From: Sulfopaludibacter sp035606355
GTDB taxonomy: Bacteria > Acidobacteriota > Terriglobia > Bryobacterales > Bryobacteraceae
Reading direction: 5' to 3'
DNA length: 60,540 nt
Assembly (NCBI GenBank): GCA_035606355.1
Contig: DATNFO010000046.1
Location: 1-60,540 of the forward strand
The translations under genes and the position numbers were made by a program. Within the stretch, counting starts at the first letter, position 1; each line of letters opens with the position of its first letter. The notes below the pieces were generated by a model, which had not been told where the DNA came from, made no database searches, and worked only from the letters and a program-made list of their open reading frames with translations. Shown piece by piece: positions 25,536-34,796 of the stretch.

Positions 25536-26912
25536 GTGCTAAACCGCAACTCACTGCGCGCGATGGCTCTGATGGTGCGCAATCGCGAAGCCTCCGCCGT
25601 GGAACTCGTCCAAGCCCACCTCGACGAAATCGCGCGGCGTAATCCCGCCCTGAACGCGTTCTCGATGGTGCTGTCCGAGAGGGCTCTCGAAGACGCGAAA
25701 ACCGCGCCCGCCGGACCGCTGCAAGGCGTTCCCCTCACCGTGAAGGACAGCTTCGATATGGCCGGCTTGCCGACCAACGCGGGCAGCCGTCTACGCATTG
25801 GGCATCGTGCGAACGGTGACGCCACGGCAGTCGCGCGTCTGCGTCGCGCAGGCGCAATCATCCTCGGCAAAACAAACACTCCCGAATTCCTCGCAAGCTA
25901 CGAGACCGATAACCTGCTCACCGGCCGCACCAACAATCCGTGGAACGTCGACCGCACCTGCGGCGGATCGAGTGGCGGCGAGGCGGCGGCAATTGCCTCC
26001 TACTGCTCCGCCGGTGGATTAGGCAGCGATGGCGGCGGCTCTATTCGTGTGCCCGCGCACTTCTGCGGTGTCGCGGGTTTGAAACCGACGCCCGGCCGGA
26101 TCTCAGGGCGCGGACATTTTCCGAGCCTCGGTCATCCCGGCGGCCTCGTAACCGTCGCCGGCCCGATGGCGCGCAGCGCGGGCGACCTGCGCCTGCTCTT
26201 CGACGCACTCACCTCCTACGATGCCGAGGATCCGTTTTCCGTACCGTCGCCGCTACGGGAATCCCGCGCAGACCAGCCGCGCATCCTGGTATGGGACGGC
26301 TTTTACGATGTGCCGGTCGATTCGGAAGTGCGCTACGCCGTCCACGGTGCGGCCTCCATGCTGGAAAACGCGGGTTTCGCAACGGAGGAGTTTCTTCCCA
26401 CGGGACTCGAGCGCGCCCCGAACGTGTGGGCGTTCTTATTTTCGCAATGGCCGGCGCCGTTCACGCGGAAGCTGGTGGAAGGCCGCGAAACGGAAGCGCA
26501 TTGGACGCTGATGGAAGGTATCTCGCCGGCGAATCCGACCGGAGAGCAGGCCATTGCCAATCTCGTCATGCGCGACAGGCTGCGCGCCTCACTGCTGCGG
26601 CAGATGCCCGAAAACGCAATCGTGCTGATGCCGGTCAGCGGCATCACAGCATTCCCGCACCGCCGGCGCAAGTTCCTCGTCGAAGGCAAAGAGATCGGCC
26701 TTTTTCAGGCGATGATGCCGGCGGTGCTTGCCAACGTGCTCGGCCTGCCCGCCGTCACTGTGCCGATCGCGAGATCGCGCGAAGGGCTGCCGATCGGCAT
26801 TCAATTGATGGGCCGCCCCTTCTCCGACGAGCTACTGCTGGACGTTGCAGCACGTTTAGAGACGGAGCGCGGAGCGTGGACCCTCCCGGAGCCAGCGGAT
26901 AATGGTGGATGA
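25536..26912 (+). CDS. Amidase (amidase signature family)
   Basis: A 458-residue hydrolase with the Ser-cisSer-Lys catalytic triad of the amidase signature family: Lys70 in LTVKDSFD, the cis-Ser in TCGGSSGGEAA (Ser145/146) and the nucleophile Ser169 in SDGGGSIRVPA. Substrate cannot be assigned. It resembles general amidases rather than GatA, because the gatB and gatC genes are absent and the sequence lacks the GatA-type C-terminus. The start is GTG at 25536. It overlaps the M16 peptidase gene by four bases (ATGA at 26909). Confidence 0.9.
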   Translation: MLNRNSLRAMALMVRNREASAVELVQAHLDEIARRNPALNAFSMVLSERALEDAKTAPAGPLQGVPLTVKDSFDMAGLPTNAGSRLRIGHRANGDATAVARLRRAGAIILGKTNTPEFLASYETDNLLTGRTNNPWNVDRTCGGSSGGEAAAIASYCSAGGLGSDGGGSIRVPAHFCGVAGLKPTPGRISGRGHFPSLGHPGGLVTVAGPMARSAGDLRLLFDALTSYDAEDPFSVPSPLRESRADQPRILVWDGFYDVPVDSEVRYAVHGAASMLENAGFATEEFLPTGLERAPNVWAFLFSQWPAPFTRKLVEGRETEAHWTLMEGISPANPTGEQAIANLVMRDRLRASLLRQMPENAIVLMPVSGITAFPHRRRKFLVEGKEIGLFQAMMPAVLANVLGLPAVTVPIARSREGLPIGIQLMGRPFSDELLLDVAARLETERGAWTLPEPADNGG

Positions 26913-28255
26913 TGCCCAAGTGGCTGATAGCAGCGCTATGTTGCGCGGGTCTGGCGCTCGGCGCGGATCGCGGCGCGCAGAAGATTCTCCCCTACGCATA
27001 CACGCAGGAGGACCTGCCGAACGGCCTCAAGCTGGTGACTGTCCCTACGGATTTTCCGAATATCGTCGCGGTCTACATTGTGGTCCGGGCCGGAGCGCGC
27101 AATGAGGTGGAGCCCGGACACACCGGCTTCGCCCACCTCTTCGAACACCTCATGTTCAAGGGCACGCCGGATTATCCGGCCGGGAAGTACACCGAGACGC
27201 TGCGCGACATCGGTGCCTCCAGCAATGCCTTCACTACCGAAGACTACACCTGCTACTACACAGTTTTTTCCAAAGAAGATCTGCCCACCGTGCTAATGAT
27301 GGAGGCCGACCGGTTTCAACACCTGAAGTACAGCGAGCCGGAGTTTAAAACCGAAACCCTGGCGGTTCTCGGCGAGTACAACAAGAACAGTTCCAGTCCG
27401 TCCGAGAAACTAAACGAAACCCTATACGATACGGCGTACACTACCGGCACTTACAAGCACACGGCCATGGGTTTCCTCAAAGATATCGAGGCGATGCCCG
27501 GCGAATACGAGTACAGCCTGCAATACTTTTCGCGTTACTACCGCCCGGAATACACAACAATTCTCGTCGTCGGCGACGTACGGCAGCGGACTACCAGGCA
27601 GTTAGTCGACAAGTTCTGGGGTAACTGGAAGCGCGGCGACTATAAGGCCGACATTCCCAAGGAACCCGCGCAGGAAGAGGCGCGGCAGGCCAGCGTCGAT
27701 TTCCCGGGACCGTCGCTGCCGATGGTCGATATCGGCTACAAAGGGCCTGCTTTCACGGACTCGGCTCCGGATACCGCGGCTCTCGCGGCTCTCGCGGCGC
27801 TCGCCTTCTCAGACGCATCGCCGCTCTATCAAAAGCTCGTGATCGAGGAGCAGAAGGCGGCATCGCTGTTCGCTTCGGCCCCGGACCGCGTAGACCCCGG
27901 CCTGTTCGAGGTGGGCGCGCGTGTGCGCAAGCCCGAAGACGTGGAATACGTGCAGAATCAGATTCTCGAAACCATCGCCGCGCTACGAGATCATCCGGTG
28001 GATGCCGAGCGCCTCGATAAGGTGAAGAAGCATCTGCGGTATGAGGCATCGCTCGATATGGATGCCAGCGACGCCGTGGCGGCGATGCTGGCCCAGTATA
28101 TCGCCGTGACAGGGACGCCCGACGCGATGAATAAGCTCTACGAGCGCTATGCCTCATTGACGCCGGAAGACATTCAGAAAGCCGCCGCCACTTACCTGGT
28201 GGAGAAGAACCGCACCACGGTGACCCTCAAGAGCGTCGCGGGGGGCTCGCAATGA
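26909..28255 (+). CDS. M16-family zinc metallopeptidase, catalytically competent
   Basis: A 448-residue exported protein (signal peptide about residues 1-19). The inverted zinc motif HLFEH lies at 76-80 (FAHLFEHLMFKGT), and the third ligand is expected in LAVLGEYNKNSS about 75 residues later, as in M16B peptidases. An N-terminal M16 domain (about 30-180) is followed by an inactive C-terminal M16 domain (about 190-440). Such proteins usually act as a heterodimer with an inactive partner and digest short peptides or signal-peptide-like substrates in the periplasm. The next gene, overlapping by four bases, encodes the expected inactive partner. Confidence 0.92.
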   Translation: MMPKWLIAALCCAGLALGADRGAQKILPYAYTQEDLPNGLKLVTVPTDFPNIVAVYIVVRAGARNEVEPGHTGFAHLFEHLMFKGTPDYPAGKYTETLRDIGASSNAFTTEDYTCYYTVFSKEDLPTVLMMEADRFQHLKYSEPEFKTETLAVLGEYNKNSSSPSEKLNETLYDTAYTTGTYKHTAMGFLKDIEAMPGEYEYSLQYFSRYYRPEYTTILVVGDVRQRTTRQLVDKFWGNWKRGDYKADIPKEPAQEEARQASVDFPGPSLPMVDIGYKGPAFTDSAPDTAALAALAALAFSDASPLYQKLVIEEQKAASLFASAPDRVDPGLFEVGARVRKPEDVEYVQNQILETIAALRDHPVDAERLDKVKKHLRYEASLDMDASDAVAAMLAQYIAVTGTPDAMNKLYERYASLTPEDIQKAAATYLVEKNRTTVTLKSVAGGSQ

Positions 28256-29715
28256 GGCTCGCTTCGCTGTTTCTGATTGCTTGCAGCGCGTCCGCGCAAA
28301 TGCGCATGCTCGCCGTTCCCACTAAGTCTCCCCTGGTGAGCTTTCGCGTGGTATTCCTGGCAGGAAGTGCCGCCGATCCCGCGGAGAAACCGGGCGTGGC
28401 TTATCTGACCGCCATGATGCTGGCTAATAGCGGCAGCAAGCAACTCACTTATCAACAGATCTCCGACGCGCTGTATCCTATGGCTGCCTCGGTCGATGTC
28501 GACGTCGATAAGGAGATGGTCACATTCTCCGGGAGCACGCACGTCAACAACTTAAAGGCTTATTACAAGTTACTGCGCGGCATATTACTCGAGCCCGGCT
28601 GGCGCGCTGACGATTTCGCGCGTGTCAAACAGGACGCCGTCAACAGCATCGAGACCGGCTTGCGCGCAAACGACGAAGAACTCGCCAAAGAAGTGCTTTA
28701 CTCCAATATCTACAACGGCACTCCGTACGGCCACTACCGGGCAGGAACCGTTAGCTCGCTCCAGAAGCTCACGCTGGACGATTGCAAGTCCTTCTACCAC
28801 GCACAGTACAGCCAGAACCATCTGATCCTCGGAATCAGCGGCGGCTACGGGCCGGAGTTCGTGGAAGCCGTCGAGAAGGACTTTCGCACTCTGCCGGCAG
28901 CCGGGAGTTTCCGGCTGCGCGAGAAGCCTCCTTCCCTGATAGAAGCAAGCCGCGCCGTGATCGTGACGAAAGATACACGCAGCGTAGCCATTTCGATCGG
29001 CTTCCCTATCTCAACGGTGCGGGGCAATCCGGACTACGTTCCGCTGCTGGTCGCCTCCAGCTATCTCGGCCAGCACCGCATGAGCGGCGGCGTCTTGTAC
29101 GATGTAATGCGCGAAAAGCGCGGCTTGAATTACGGCGATTACTCTTACATCGAATACTTCCCGCGCGGCATGTACCAGATGGAGCCCAGTCCGAATCTCG
29201 CGCGCCGGTACCAGATGTTTCAGATATGGATCCGGCCGGTAGAACCGCCCAACGCGAAATTTGCGGTCCGTCTGGCTCTTTATGAGCTGAATAAGTTGAT
29301 TAAGGAAGGAATACCGGAAACCGGTTTCACGCAAACGCGCGACTTTCTCTCTAAGTACGTCAACTTCCTGACGAGGACGCAATCCTCCGCGCTCGGCTAC
29401 GGATTAGACAGCCTGTATTTCTCAATTCCGAATTACAACACGTACGTGAGAAATGCTTTGGCCAATCTGACTCGCGACCAGGTGAATGCCGTGATCCGGC
29501 GGCACCTGCGGACCAACAAACTGGCGATTGTTTTCGTAGCCAAAGACGGCGAGGCGTTGAAGCAGGAACTCACAAGCGACGACCCGTCGGCGATGCACTA
29601 CATCGCTCCGAAGAGCGACGCCATCATGGAAGAAGACAAGACCGTCGAAAAGTGGCCGCTCGGCCTCAAGGCGGAAAACATCACTGTGGTGCCCGCTTCC
29701 GGAGTGTTTCAGTAG
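28252..29715 (+). CDS. M16-family peptidase-like protein, zinc site lost
   Basis: A 487-residue exported M16-fold protein with a signal peptide (about residues 1-16, LASLFLIACSASA). The region where HxxEH should occur reads GVAYLTAMMLANSG, so zinc binding and catalysis are not expected. The domain order is the same as in the upstream gene (two M16 repeats). In many bacteria such pairs form an active/inactive heterodimer in which the inactive subunit holds substrate. The overlap with the upstream active subunit (ATGA) supports this. The last 20 residues (VEKWPLGLKAENITVVPASG) look like an extension past the fold. Confidence 0.9.
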   Translation: MRLASLFLIACSASAQMRMLAVPTKSPLVSFRVVFLAGSAADPAEKPGVAYLTAMMLANSGSKQLTYQQISDALYPMAASVDVDVDKEMVTFSGSTHVNNLKAYYKLLRGILLEPGWRADDFARVKQDAVNSIETGLRANDEELAKEVLYSNIYNGTPYGHYRAGTVSSLQKLTLDDCKSFYHAQYSQNHLILGISGGYGPEFVEAVEKDFRTLPAAGSFRLREKPPSLIEASRAVIVTKDTRSVAISIGFPISTVRGNPDYVPLLVASSYLGQHRMSGGVLYDVMREKRGLNYGDYSYIEYFPRGMYQMEPSPNLARRYQMFQIWIRPVEPPNAKFAVRLALYELNKLIKEGIPETGFTQTRDFLSKYVNFLTRTQSSALGYGLDSLYFSIPNYNTYVRNALANLTRDQVNAVIRRHLRTNKLAIVFVAKDGEALKQELTSDDPSAMHYIAPKSDAIMEEDKTVEKWPLGLKAENITVVPASGVFQ

Positions 29716-29743
29716 CCCCATTGGTGTGCCAACATGGGGAGTT

Positions 29744-30226
29744 ATGGAACTGAAGCTCGTGCCGCTGGAGATTCCCGATAACGGGAACATCATTGTGGGA
29801 CAGTCCCACTTCATCAAAACGGTGGAAGACATTTACGAGGCCATCGTCAATACCGTGCCGCAGATGAAGTTCGGAATCGCATTCAATGAAGCTTCCGGAC
29901 CCTGCCTCACGCGCGTCGATGGCAATGATGAAGCGCTGCAGTCGCTCGCCACGCGCAACGCGTCGGCGCTTGCGGCGGGCCACGTCTTCGTGGTCGCGAT
30001 GCAGAACGGCTACCCGATCAACGTGCTCGGCCGCATCAAAGATGTCCCCGAGGTCTGCGGAATTTTCTGCGCGACAGCCAACCCCGTGCAAGCCGTGGTC
30101 GCGGAAAATGAGCAGGGCCGCGGAATTATCGGCGTCATTGACGGGTCTGCTCCGAAAGGTGTGGAGATGCCGGAAGATGCCGACAAACGCCGCGGATTCC
30201 TGCGCGCGATCGGCTATAAGCGCTAG
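29744..30226 (+). CDS. Adenosine-specific kinase (PF04008 family)
   Basis: A 160-residue protein matching the small archaeal/bacterial family (PF04008) whose structure and adenosine binding were reported for an archaeal member. Conserved segments are GQSHFIKTVEDIYEAI, FGIAFNEASGPCLTR, GHVFVVAMQNGYPINVL, FCATANPVQ, and GIIGVIDG followed by the conserved basic C-terminus. The ATG at 29744 was chosen for its GGGGAG ribosome-binding site; an upstream in-frame GTG at 29726 would add six residues. The stop codon overlaps the stop of the convergent sensor kinase (CTAG). In vivo function is uncertain. Confidence 0.88.
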   Translation: MELKLVPLEIPDNGNIIVGQSHFIKTVEDIYEAIVNTVPQMKFGIAFNEASGPCLTRVDGNDEALQSLATRNASALAAGHVFVVAMQNGYPINVLGRIKDVPEVCGIFCATANPVQAVVAENEQGRGIIGVIDGSAPKGVEMPEDADKRRGFLRAIGYKR

Positions 30227-32064
30227 TTCCCGGCAACTTTCAAAGTGCCCAGCACGGAATCGATCTTCTCTCCGAGTTGGCGCGACGTATACGGCTTCTG
30301 CAGGAATCCGGCCACCTGCTTCCGGTTGAATCGCACAAACGCTTCGCGCTGGTCGTATCCGGTGGACACCACCACTTTCACGTTCGGCCGCACTTCCAGT
30401 ATCTGATCGATAGCCTCTTCGCCGCCCATCACCGGCATGGTGAGATCCAGCAGCACCAGCGAAATCTCGGGGTGGCGCCGTGCCTGGTTGATGGCATCCA
30501 ACCCGTTGTTGGCCAGCAGAACTTTATAGCCGCGAATTTCGAGCGTCGCCTGAGCGATACGGCGGACCATCTCTTCATCGTCGACAACCAGCACCGTGCC
30601 GTTGCCTGCCACGGGCGCCTCGGCGGCCGGCTTTGTGCGCCCGGCCAATTCCGCCGGGAAGAGAATCCGGAAGGCGCTGCCCTGGCCTGGCGCGCTGGTC
30701 ACATGAATCGATGCCTGGTGACCGCGCGCGATGCCCGCGACCGCCGCCAGGCCCAAGCCGCGGCCCGTAAACTTCGTCGTGAAGAACGGATCGAAGATGC
30801 GTGTCTTAGTATCGGAGTCCATGCCGCAGCCGGTGTCGCGCACCTCCACGTATACCTGGCCTTCCAACGCGCCCGTCGCCAGCGTCACCACGCCGCTTTC
30901 ATCGCCGATCGCTTCGGCCGCGTTGCTCACCAGATTGAGTACTACCTGCTGTAGCTGATTGAAGTCCCCATCGATGCGCGGAAGATCGTGCGCGAGGTTC
31001 AATTCCAGTTGGACTTTTTTGGGGACGCTCGCCTCCACCAGGCCCCGCGTGCGCTCCACAAGATTCGAAAGGTCCAGCTTCTGCATCATGTGGCGGCCCT
31101 TGCCGGAATACGCCAGCAGTTGCTTGGTCAGATGAGCGGCCCGTTCACTGGCCGCCACCACATCGGTCAGCTTGCCGCGAATCGGACTCTCCTCGGGCAG
31201 CTCCGTCAGAATCAGACTGGCATTGCCCATGATGCTGGTGAGCAGATTATTGAAGTCGTGCGCGACGCCCGCGGCCAGCGTGCCGATGGTCTCGAATTTC
31301 TGGCTTTCGCGAAACTGTTCCTCGAGCCGCCGCTTCTCGCTGATGTCGCTGACGATGTGCACCGCGCCGGTGGGTTCGCCGTTTTCGTTGAGCACGGGGT
31401 CCACCGTGACGCTGAGCAGGCGCGAATCGTATTCCAGTTCGATGCTCTCCCGCCTTTTGCTGGTCAGCGCGCGGAAAAAAGGCTGCTTCTCCGCCGGCAG
31501 CGTACCCCACAACTGGTAGCACACCGCGCCCGCGAGTTCCTCCTGCTGCCGTCTCAATAAGCGCGCCATTGTCGCGTTGAAGCGCTGAATCCTGCCGTCC
31601 AGACCCACCACGGCAACGCCGTCGGTAATGGCGTCGAACGTGGATTGCCATTCGATGGCCATCGACCGCGCCGCCTCTTCGAAGCTGCGGGAACGCAGGA
31701 TCGTGCGAATGGTCGCAACCACAACCTCAGGCTCCACCGGCTCGGTGAGGTAGCTTTCGGCGCCGTTTTCCAAGCCGCGGACCATGTCCGCGCCATTCGC
31801 GTGACTGGCGGTGATGTGAAGGACGGGGATGCGCGATGTGTCGGGTTCGGCCTTCAGGATGCGGCACACCTCGAAGCCATCGATGTCCGGCAGATGAACG
31901 TCCAGCACCACCAGGTCGGGCATCTCCGCGCGCGCGATCCGAAGGGCTTCTTTTCCGGTATCCGCTTCCTTGACCGCGAAATTGCTGGTTTCCAGAATTC
32001 GCGTCATCGCATAGCGCGAGCCGTGATTGTCATCGACAACGAGAATGGTGCGCTTCTCTTCCAT
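30223..32064 (-). CDS. Hybrid sensor histidine kinase with two receiver domains
   Basis: A 613-residue cytoplasmic protein without membrane segments. The order is receiver (1-125, phospho-acceptor Asp55 in VVLDVHLPDIDG), PAS-like sensor (about 130-250), HisKA with the H-box LAAGVAHDFNNLLTSIMGN, HATPase (N-box LNLVSNAAEAIGDE, G-boxes DTGCGMD and GRGLGL), and a second receiver (about 490-613, VLLDLTMPVMGG). The H-box HDFNNLL type is typical of NtrB-like kinases. It is the last gene of a leftward operon headed by RsbR-RsbS-RsbT, so it may be an output stage. No DNA-binding domain is present. Confidence 0.92.
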   Translation of the reverse strand: MEEKRTILVVDDNHGSRYAMTRILETSNFAVKEADTGKEALRIARAEMPDLVVLDVHLPDIDGFEVCRILKAEPDTSRIPVLHITASHANGADMVRGLENGAESYLTEPVEPEVVVATIRTILRSRSFEEAARSMAIEWQSTFDAITDGVAVVGLDGRIQRFNATMARLLRRQQEELAGAVCYQLWGTLPAEKQPFFRALTSKRRESIELEYDSRLLSVTVDPVLNENGEPTGAVHIVSDISEKRRLEEQFRESQKFETIGTLAAGVAHDFNNLLTSIMGNASLILTELPEESPIRGKLTDVVAASERAAHLTKQLLAYSGKGRHMMQKLDLSNLVERTRGLVEASVPKKVQLELNLAHDLPRIDGDFNQLQQVVLNLVSNAAEAIGDESGVVTLATGALEGQVYVEVRDTGCGMDSDTKTRIFDPFFTTKFTGRGLGLAAVAGIARGHQASIHVTSAPGQGSAFRILFPAELAGRTKPAAEAPVAGNGTVLVVDDEEMVRRIAQATLEIRGYKVLLANNGLDAINQARRHPEISLVLLDLTMPVMGGEEAIDQILEVRPNVKVVVSTGYDQREAFVRFNRKQVAGFLQKPYTSRQLGEKIDSVLGTLKVAGN

Positions 32065-32076
32065 GGCTTCCCGCGC

Positions 32077-33786
32077 CTATTGATGCTGACGACGCGACGC
32101 TTGGCGCACTCCCAGCGCGGATCTCAGCTTTTCCCCTGCATCCGGCTGCGATAACACTTCCTTTATCAGGCAGGCGGCAACTCGCGAGCCGAGTATATCA
32201 CGCTCCGCGCGACTCAGCGTCTTGGATGTGAGGATGACCACGGGGATATCCCGCGTAATTTGATCTCGCTTGAGTTCATCGAGCACCTGGAAACCGTCCA
32301 TGGGGTGCATGTTCAGGTCCAGCAGAATGCCTTTGGGCCGATGTTGCCGGGCGAGCGCGATGCCGCGCAGCCCATCCGCGGCCTCGATGACGTTGATGCC
32401 CGAACCCAGCGCGTGACGGGCGACGTAGCGCGAGACTTCCTCGTCGTCGATCACCAGCACTTGCAGCACGCCTCCTCCCTCGGCTTCCGCCGCCGCGTAG
32501 TGAATCGGGATCTCCGCGAAAAACGTCGCGCCTTTGCCAGGCTCGCTTTCCACTCGCACGCAGCCGCCAAGCAGTTCCGCGAGGCCCTTGGATAGCGATA
32601 GTCCCAGCCCCGTGCCTTTTACTGTGTTCTGCAGAGGGTTTTCGATTTGCGAGAAATCGCGGAAGATGAGTGCCTGGTTTCGCGGGTCTATGCCGATCCC
32701 CGTGTCGGCGACGCTGAAAACCACCCGGTCCCCGTCCTCATGCAATCGGGCCGCGGCGCGCACCTCGCCCTTCTCGGTGAACTTCAACGCGTTCGAAATG
32801 AAGTTTCGCAAAATCTGCGTCACCTTCGCTTCGTCGGTGAGCAGCGAGGGCAGCTCAGCGGCTTCCTCAAAGATCAGTTCCACGGCGGGATTCACTTGCA
32901 GCGGGCGCAGCAGGCTGCGCAAGGCGCCAAAGAGATTGGCCACCTCGAAACGGGAGACGCGCACCACGGACCTGCCTGCCTCCACGCGGGCAAGATCCAA
33001 GAGATCATTCACCATCTCCAGCAGGCTTTCCGCCGATCTGCGAATGAATGTGGCCTGCTTCTGCTGTTCGCTGTTCAGCTTTCCGTCGACCTCGTCCAGC
33101 AACAACCTGCTGAGCGCCATGATGGATGTCAGCGGTGTCCGGAACTCATGGCTCATGTGCGAGAGGAAGCGCGACTTCATCTCGTCGGCGCGCCGCAGCC
33201 GTTCGGCCTTCTCATCCAGTTCGGCGTATAGCGCCAGCACACCGCGATTGGTGTCTTCGAGTTCCGCGGCGATTCGTCCGGCCTCCTGCTGCCGCCGGCC
33301 GAGCTCCTCCACCACGCGCAGCCGCAATTCGTCTTCGCTGCGGAGTTCATCGGCGCGCGAGAGTTGCGCACGCTGCGCGGCTTCGGCGAGTTGATTGGCG
33401 GCGGCGTCACTCAACGGTGAGGGCAGCCGCATGAACAGCAGCGCCGTGCAGCCATTCGCATCCTGTTTGATCTCGAAGCGGTCCAGCAGCTTTTCAGCCG
33501 CCTCCAGCCCCAAGCCGCGGCGATCTCGCATCGCGGCGAGAGCGCCGATCCCCGGGCCGCCATCCGAAATCGCGATCCGCAGTTCCGGGTTCTCCAACTG
33601 AAACTCTGCTTCGGCGGCGGATGCGTATTGCAGCGCATTGCGGGCAATCTCCGCGGCCGCGGTCGAAATCCGGACCTGATCCTGCGCGCTAAACCCCGCC
33701 AGCGCTGCGATTTCGGCCGCGCGGCACCTCAGCGTGCGAACGTCTTCCGGCGAACGTACCGGCAATCGGCCCAACGGCGTGCTCAT
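32077..33786 (-). CDS. Hybrid histidine kinase with N-terminal RsbT-like ATPase domain and C-terminal receiver
   Basis: A 569-residue protein. Residues 1-120 form an anti-sigma/RsbT-like HATPase (VRISTAAAEIARNALQYA, ISDGGPGIG, RGLGLEAAEKL). A coiled coil follows (about 125-215), then a HisKA with the H-box SHEFRTPLTSIMALSRLL, a full HATPase (FISNALKFTEKG, DTGIGID, GTGLGLSLSKGLA) and a receiver with phospho-acceptor in KGILLDLNMHPMDGFQV. Two separate ATPase domains in one kinase is unusual: one resembles the RsbT module encoded three genes upstream. The gene overlaps the phosphatase by four bases and starts 12 bases before the next kinase. Confidence 0.92.
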   Translation of the reverse strand: MSTPLGRLPVRSPEDVRTLRCRAAEIAALAGFSAQDQVRISTAAAEIARNALQYASAAEAEFQLENPELRIAISDGGPGIGALAAMRDRRGLGLEAAEKLLDRFEIKQDANGCTALLFMRLPSPLSDAAANQLAEAAQRAQLSRADELRSEDELRLRVVEELGRRQQEAGRIAAELEDTNRGVLALYAELDEKAERLRRADEMKSRFLSHMSHEFRTPLTSIMALSRLLLDEVDGKLNSEQQKQATFIRRSAESLLEMVNDLLDLARVEAGRSVVRVSRFEVANLFGALRSLLRPLQVNPAVELIFEEAAELPSLLTDEAKVTQILRNFISNALKFTEKGEVRAAARLHEDGDRVVFSVADTGIGIDPRNQALIFRDFSQIENPLQNTVKGTGLGLSLSKGLAELLGGCVRVESEPGKGATFFAEIPIHYAAAEAEGGGVLQVLVIDDEEVSRYVARHALGSGINVIEAADGLRGIALARQHRPKGILLDLNMHPMDGFQVLDELKRDQITRDIPVVILTSKTLSRAERDILGSRVAACLIKEVLSQPDAGEKLRSALGVRQASRRQHQ

Positions 33787-34796
33787 GACGTAGACTTCTC
33801 GCGAATCACCAATACCGTTGCGTCATCGCGGCTGCGCTTCCAATCCCGATAGAGCACCCCTGCTATGAGAGAAGTATCCCGGGAGAGCAGTCCGTAATAG
33901 GCCGCCAGAGACCAATGCGTGCTGATTCCGTCTGAGTATAACAGTACATGTGAGTGACTCGGCCACTCATATGTGTACTCTCGAACGTTCCGAATGTCGC
34001 TGCCCGCGATTCCCGGCTGCGTTGCGAGGTGCCTCGCCTCAATGTTGTCGAAAATGAAGCCACCCACGTTGCCGATGCCGGCCGCCCGAATTTTCCGCGA
34101 CTCGTAATCGAGGGTGGCGATGGTTACCGCCGCGCCCCGCGTGGAATGCAGCGCCTCATGGACGAGTTCCATGGCCGCCGCCGGGCTTCTCCCAGTCACC
34201 CTGTCCAACGCCGAGCACGCCGCGGCCGCGCATTCCGCGGCAACTGGTCCATGGCCCAGCCCATCCACCACCATCACCAGCGCAAAACCCGGAAACTCGC
34301 GCACGGCAAACCCATCCCCGCACGCCGTCTCACCGCGGAGTGGAACGCAAACCGCGCCCCATTCCAGCAACTGCCCGGTTTCTTCCGCGCGGTGGCGCGG
34401 CGGCTGGCGATAAAACCGCGCGAGCAGCGCCGTGCCGTGATCCGGCTGCGTGTATGCGTCCGTAAAAGCCGAAACTCTACGAATTGCTCCGAGGCCTGTT
34501 CCGGGGCTGCCCGAAGTGGAGTAGCCATCGCGAAAGCTCCGCTCCAAATCCATGCCTCGACCCTTATCGAGCGCCAGCACTTCCATGCACGGCGAGGGAT
34601 CGCGATGAACCGCGATCAGCAGAATTTCACCGCCTCCACCATGCTTCCACAGATTGGTTGCGCATTCGGTGACCACCAGCGCCACACGCGCGGCTTCCGG
34701 CTCGTCGAAGCCTAAGCCGTGAGCCATCGCCACCGCCGCGCGCCGCGCCTCGCCAACCTGGTCGGGGCTCTCGACCGTAATGGAGATGGCGCTCAT
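33783..34796 (-). CDS. RsbT-like ATPase fused to SpoIIE/RsbX-type PP2C phosphatase
   Basis: A 337-residue protein. Residues 1-130 are an RsbT/RsbW-like HATPase (VALVVTECATNLWKHGGGGE, DKGRGMDLERSFRDGYSTSG, GTGLGAIRRV). Residues about 140-335 are a SpoIIE-class PP2C phosphatase with metal-binding aspartates in GDGFAVRE, VVDGLGHGP, LYSDGIS and DDATVLVI. Phosphatases of this class reset RsbS and RsbR in the stressosome (RsbX) or act on anti-sigma antagonists (RsbU). Fusing the switch kinase type with the phosphatase puts both opposing activities in one chain. It overlaps RsbT and the downstream kinase gene by four bases each. Confidence 0.9.
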   Translation of the reverse strand: MSAISITVESPDQVGEARRAAVAMAHGLGFDEPEAARVALVVTECATNLWKHGGGGEILLIAVHRDPSPCMEVLALDKGRGMDLERSFRDGYSTSGSPGTGLGAIRRVSAFTDAYTQPDHGTALLARFYRQPPRHRAEETGQLLEWGAVCVPLRGETACGDGFAVREFPGFALVMVVDGLGHGPVAAECAAAACSALDRVTGRSPAAAMELVHEALHSTRGAAVTIATLDYESRKIRAAGIGNVGGFIFDNIEARHLATQPGIAGSDIRNVREYTYEWPSHSHVLLYSDGISTHWSLAAYYGLLSRDTSLIAGVLYRDWKRSRDDATVLVIREKSTS

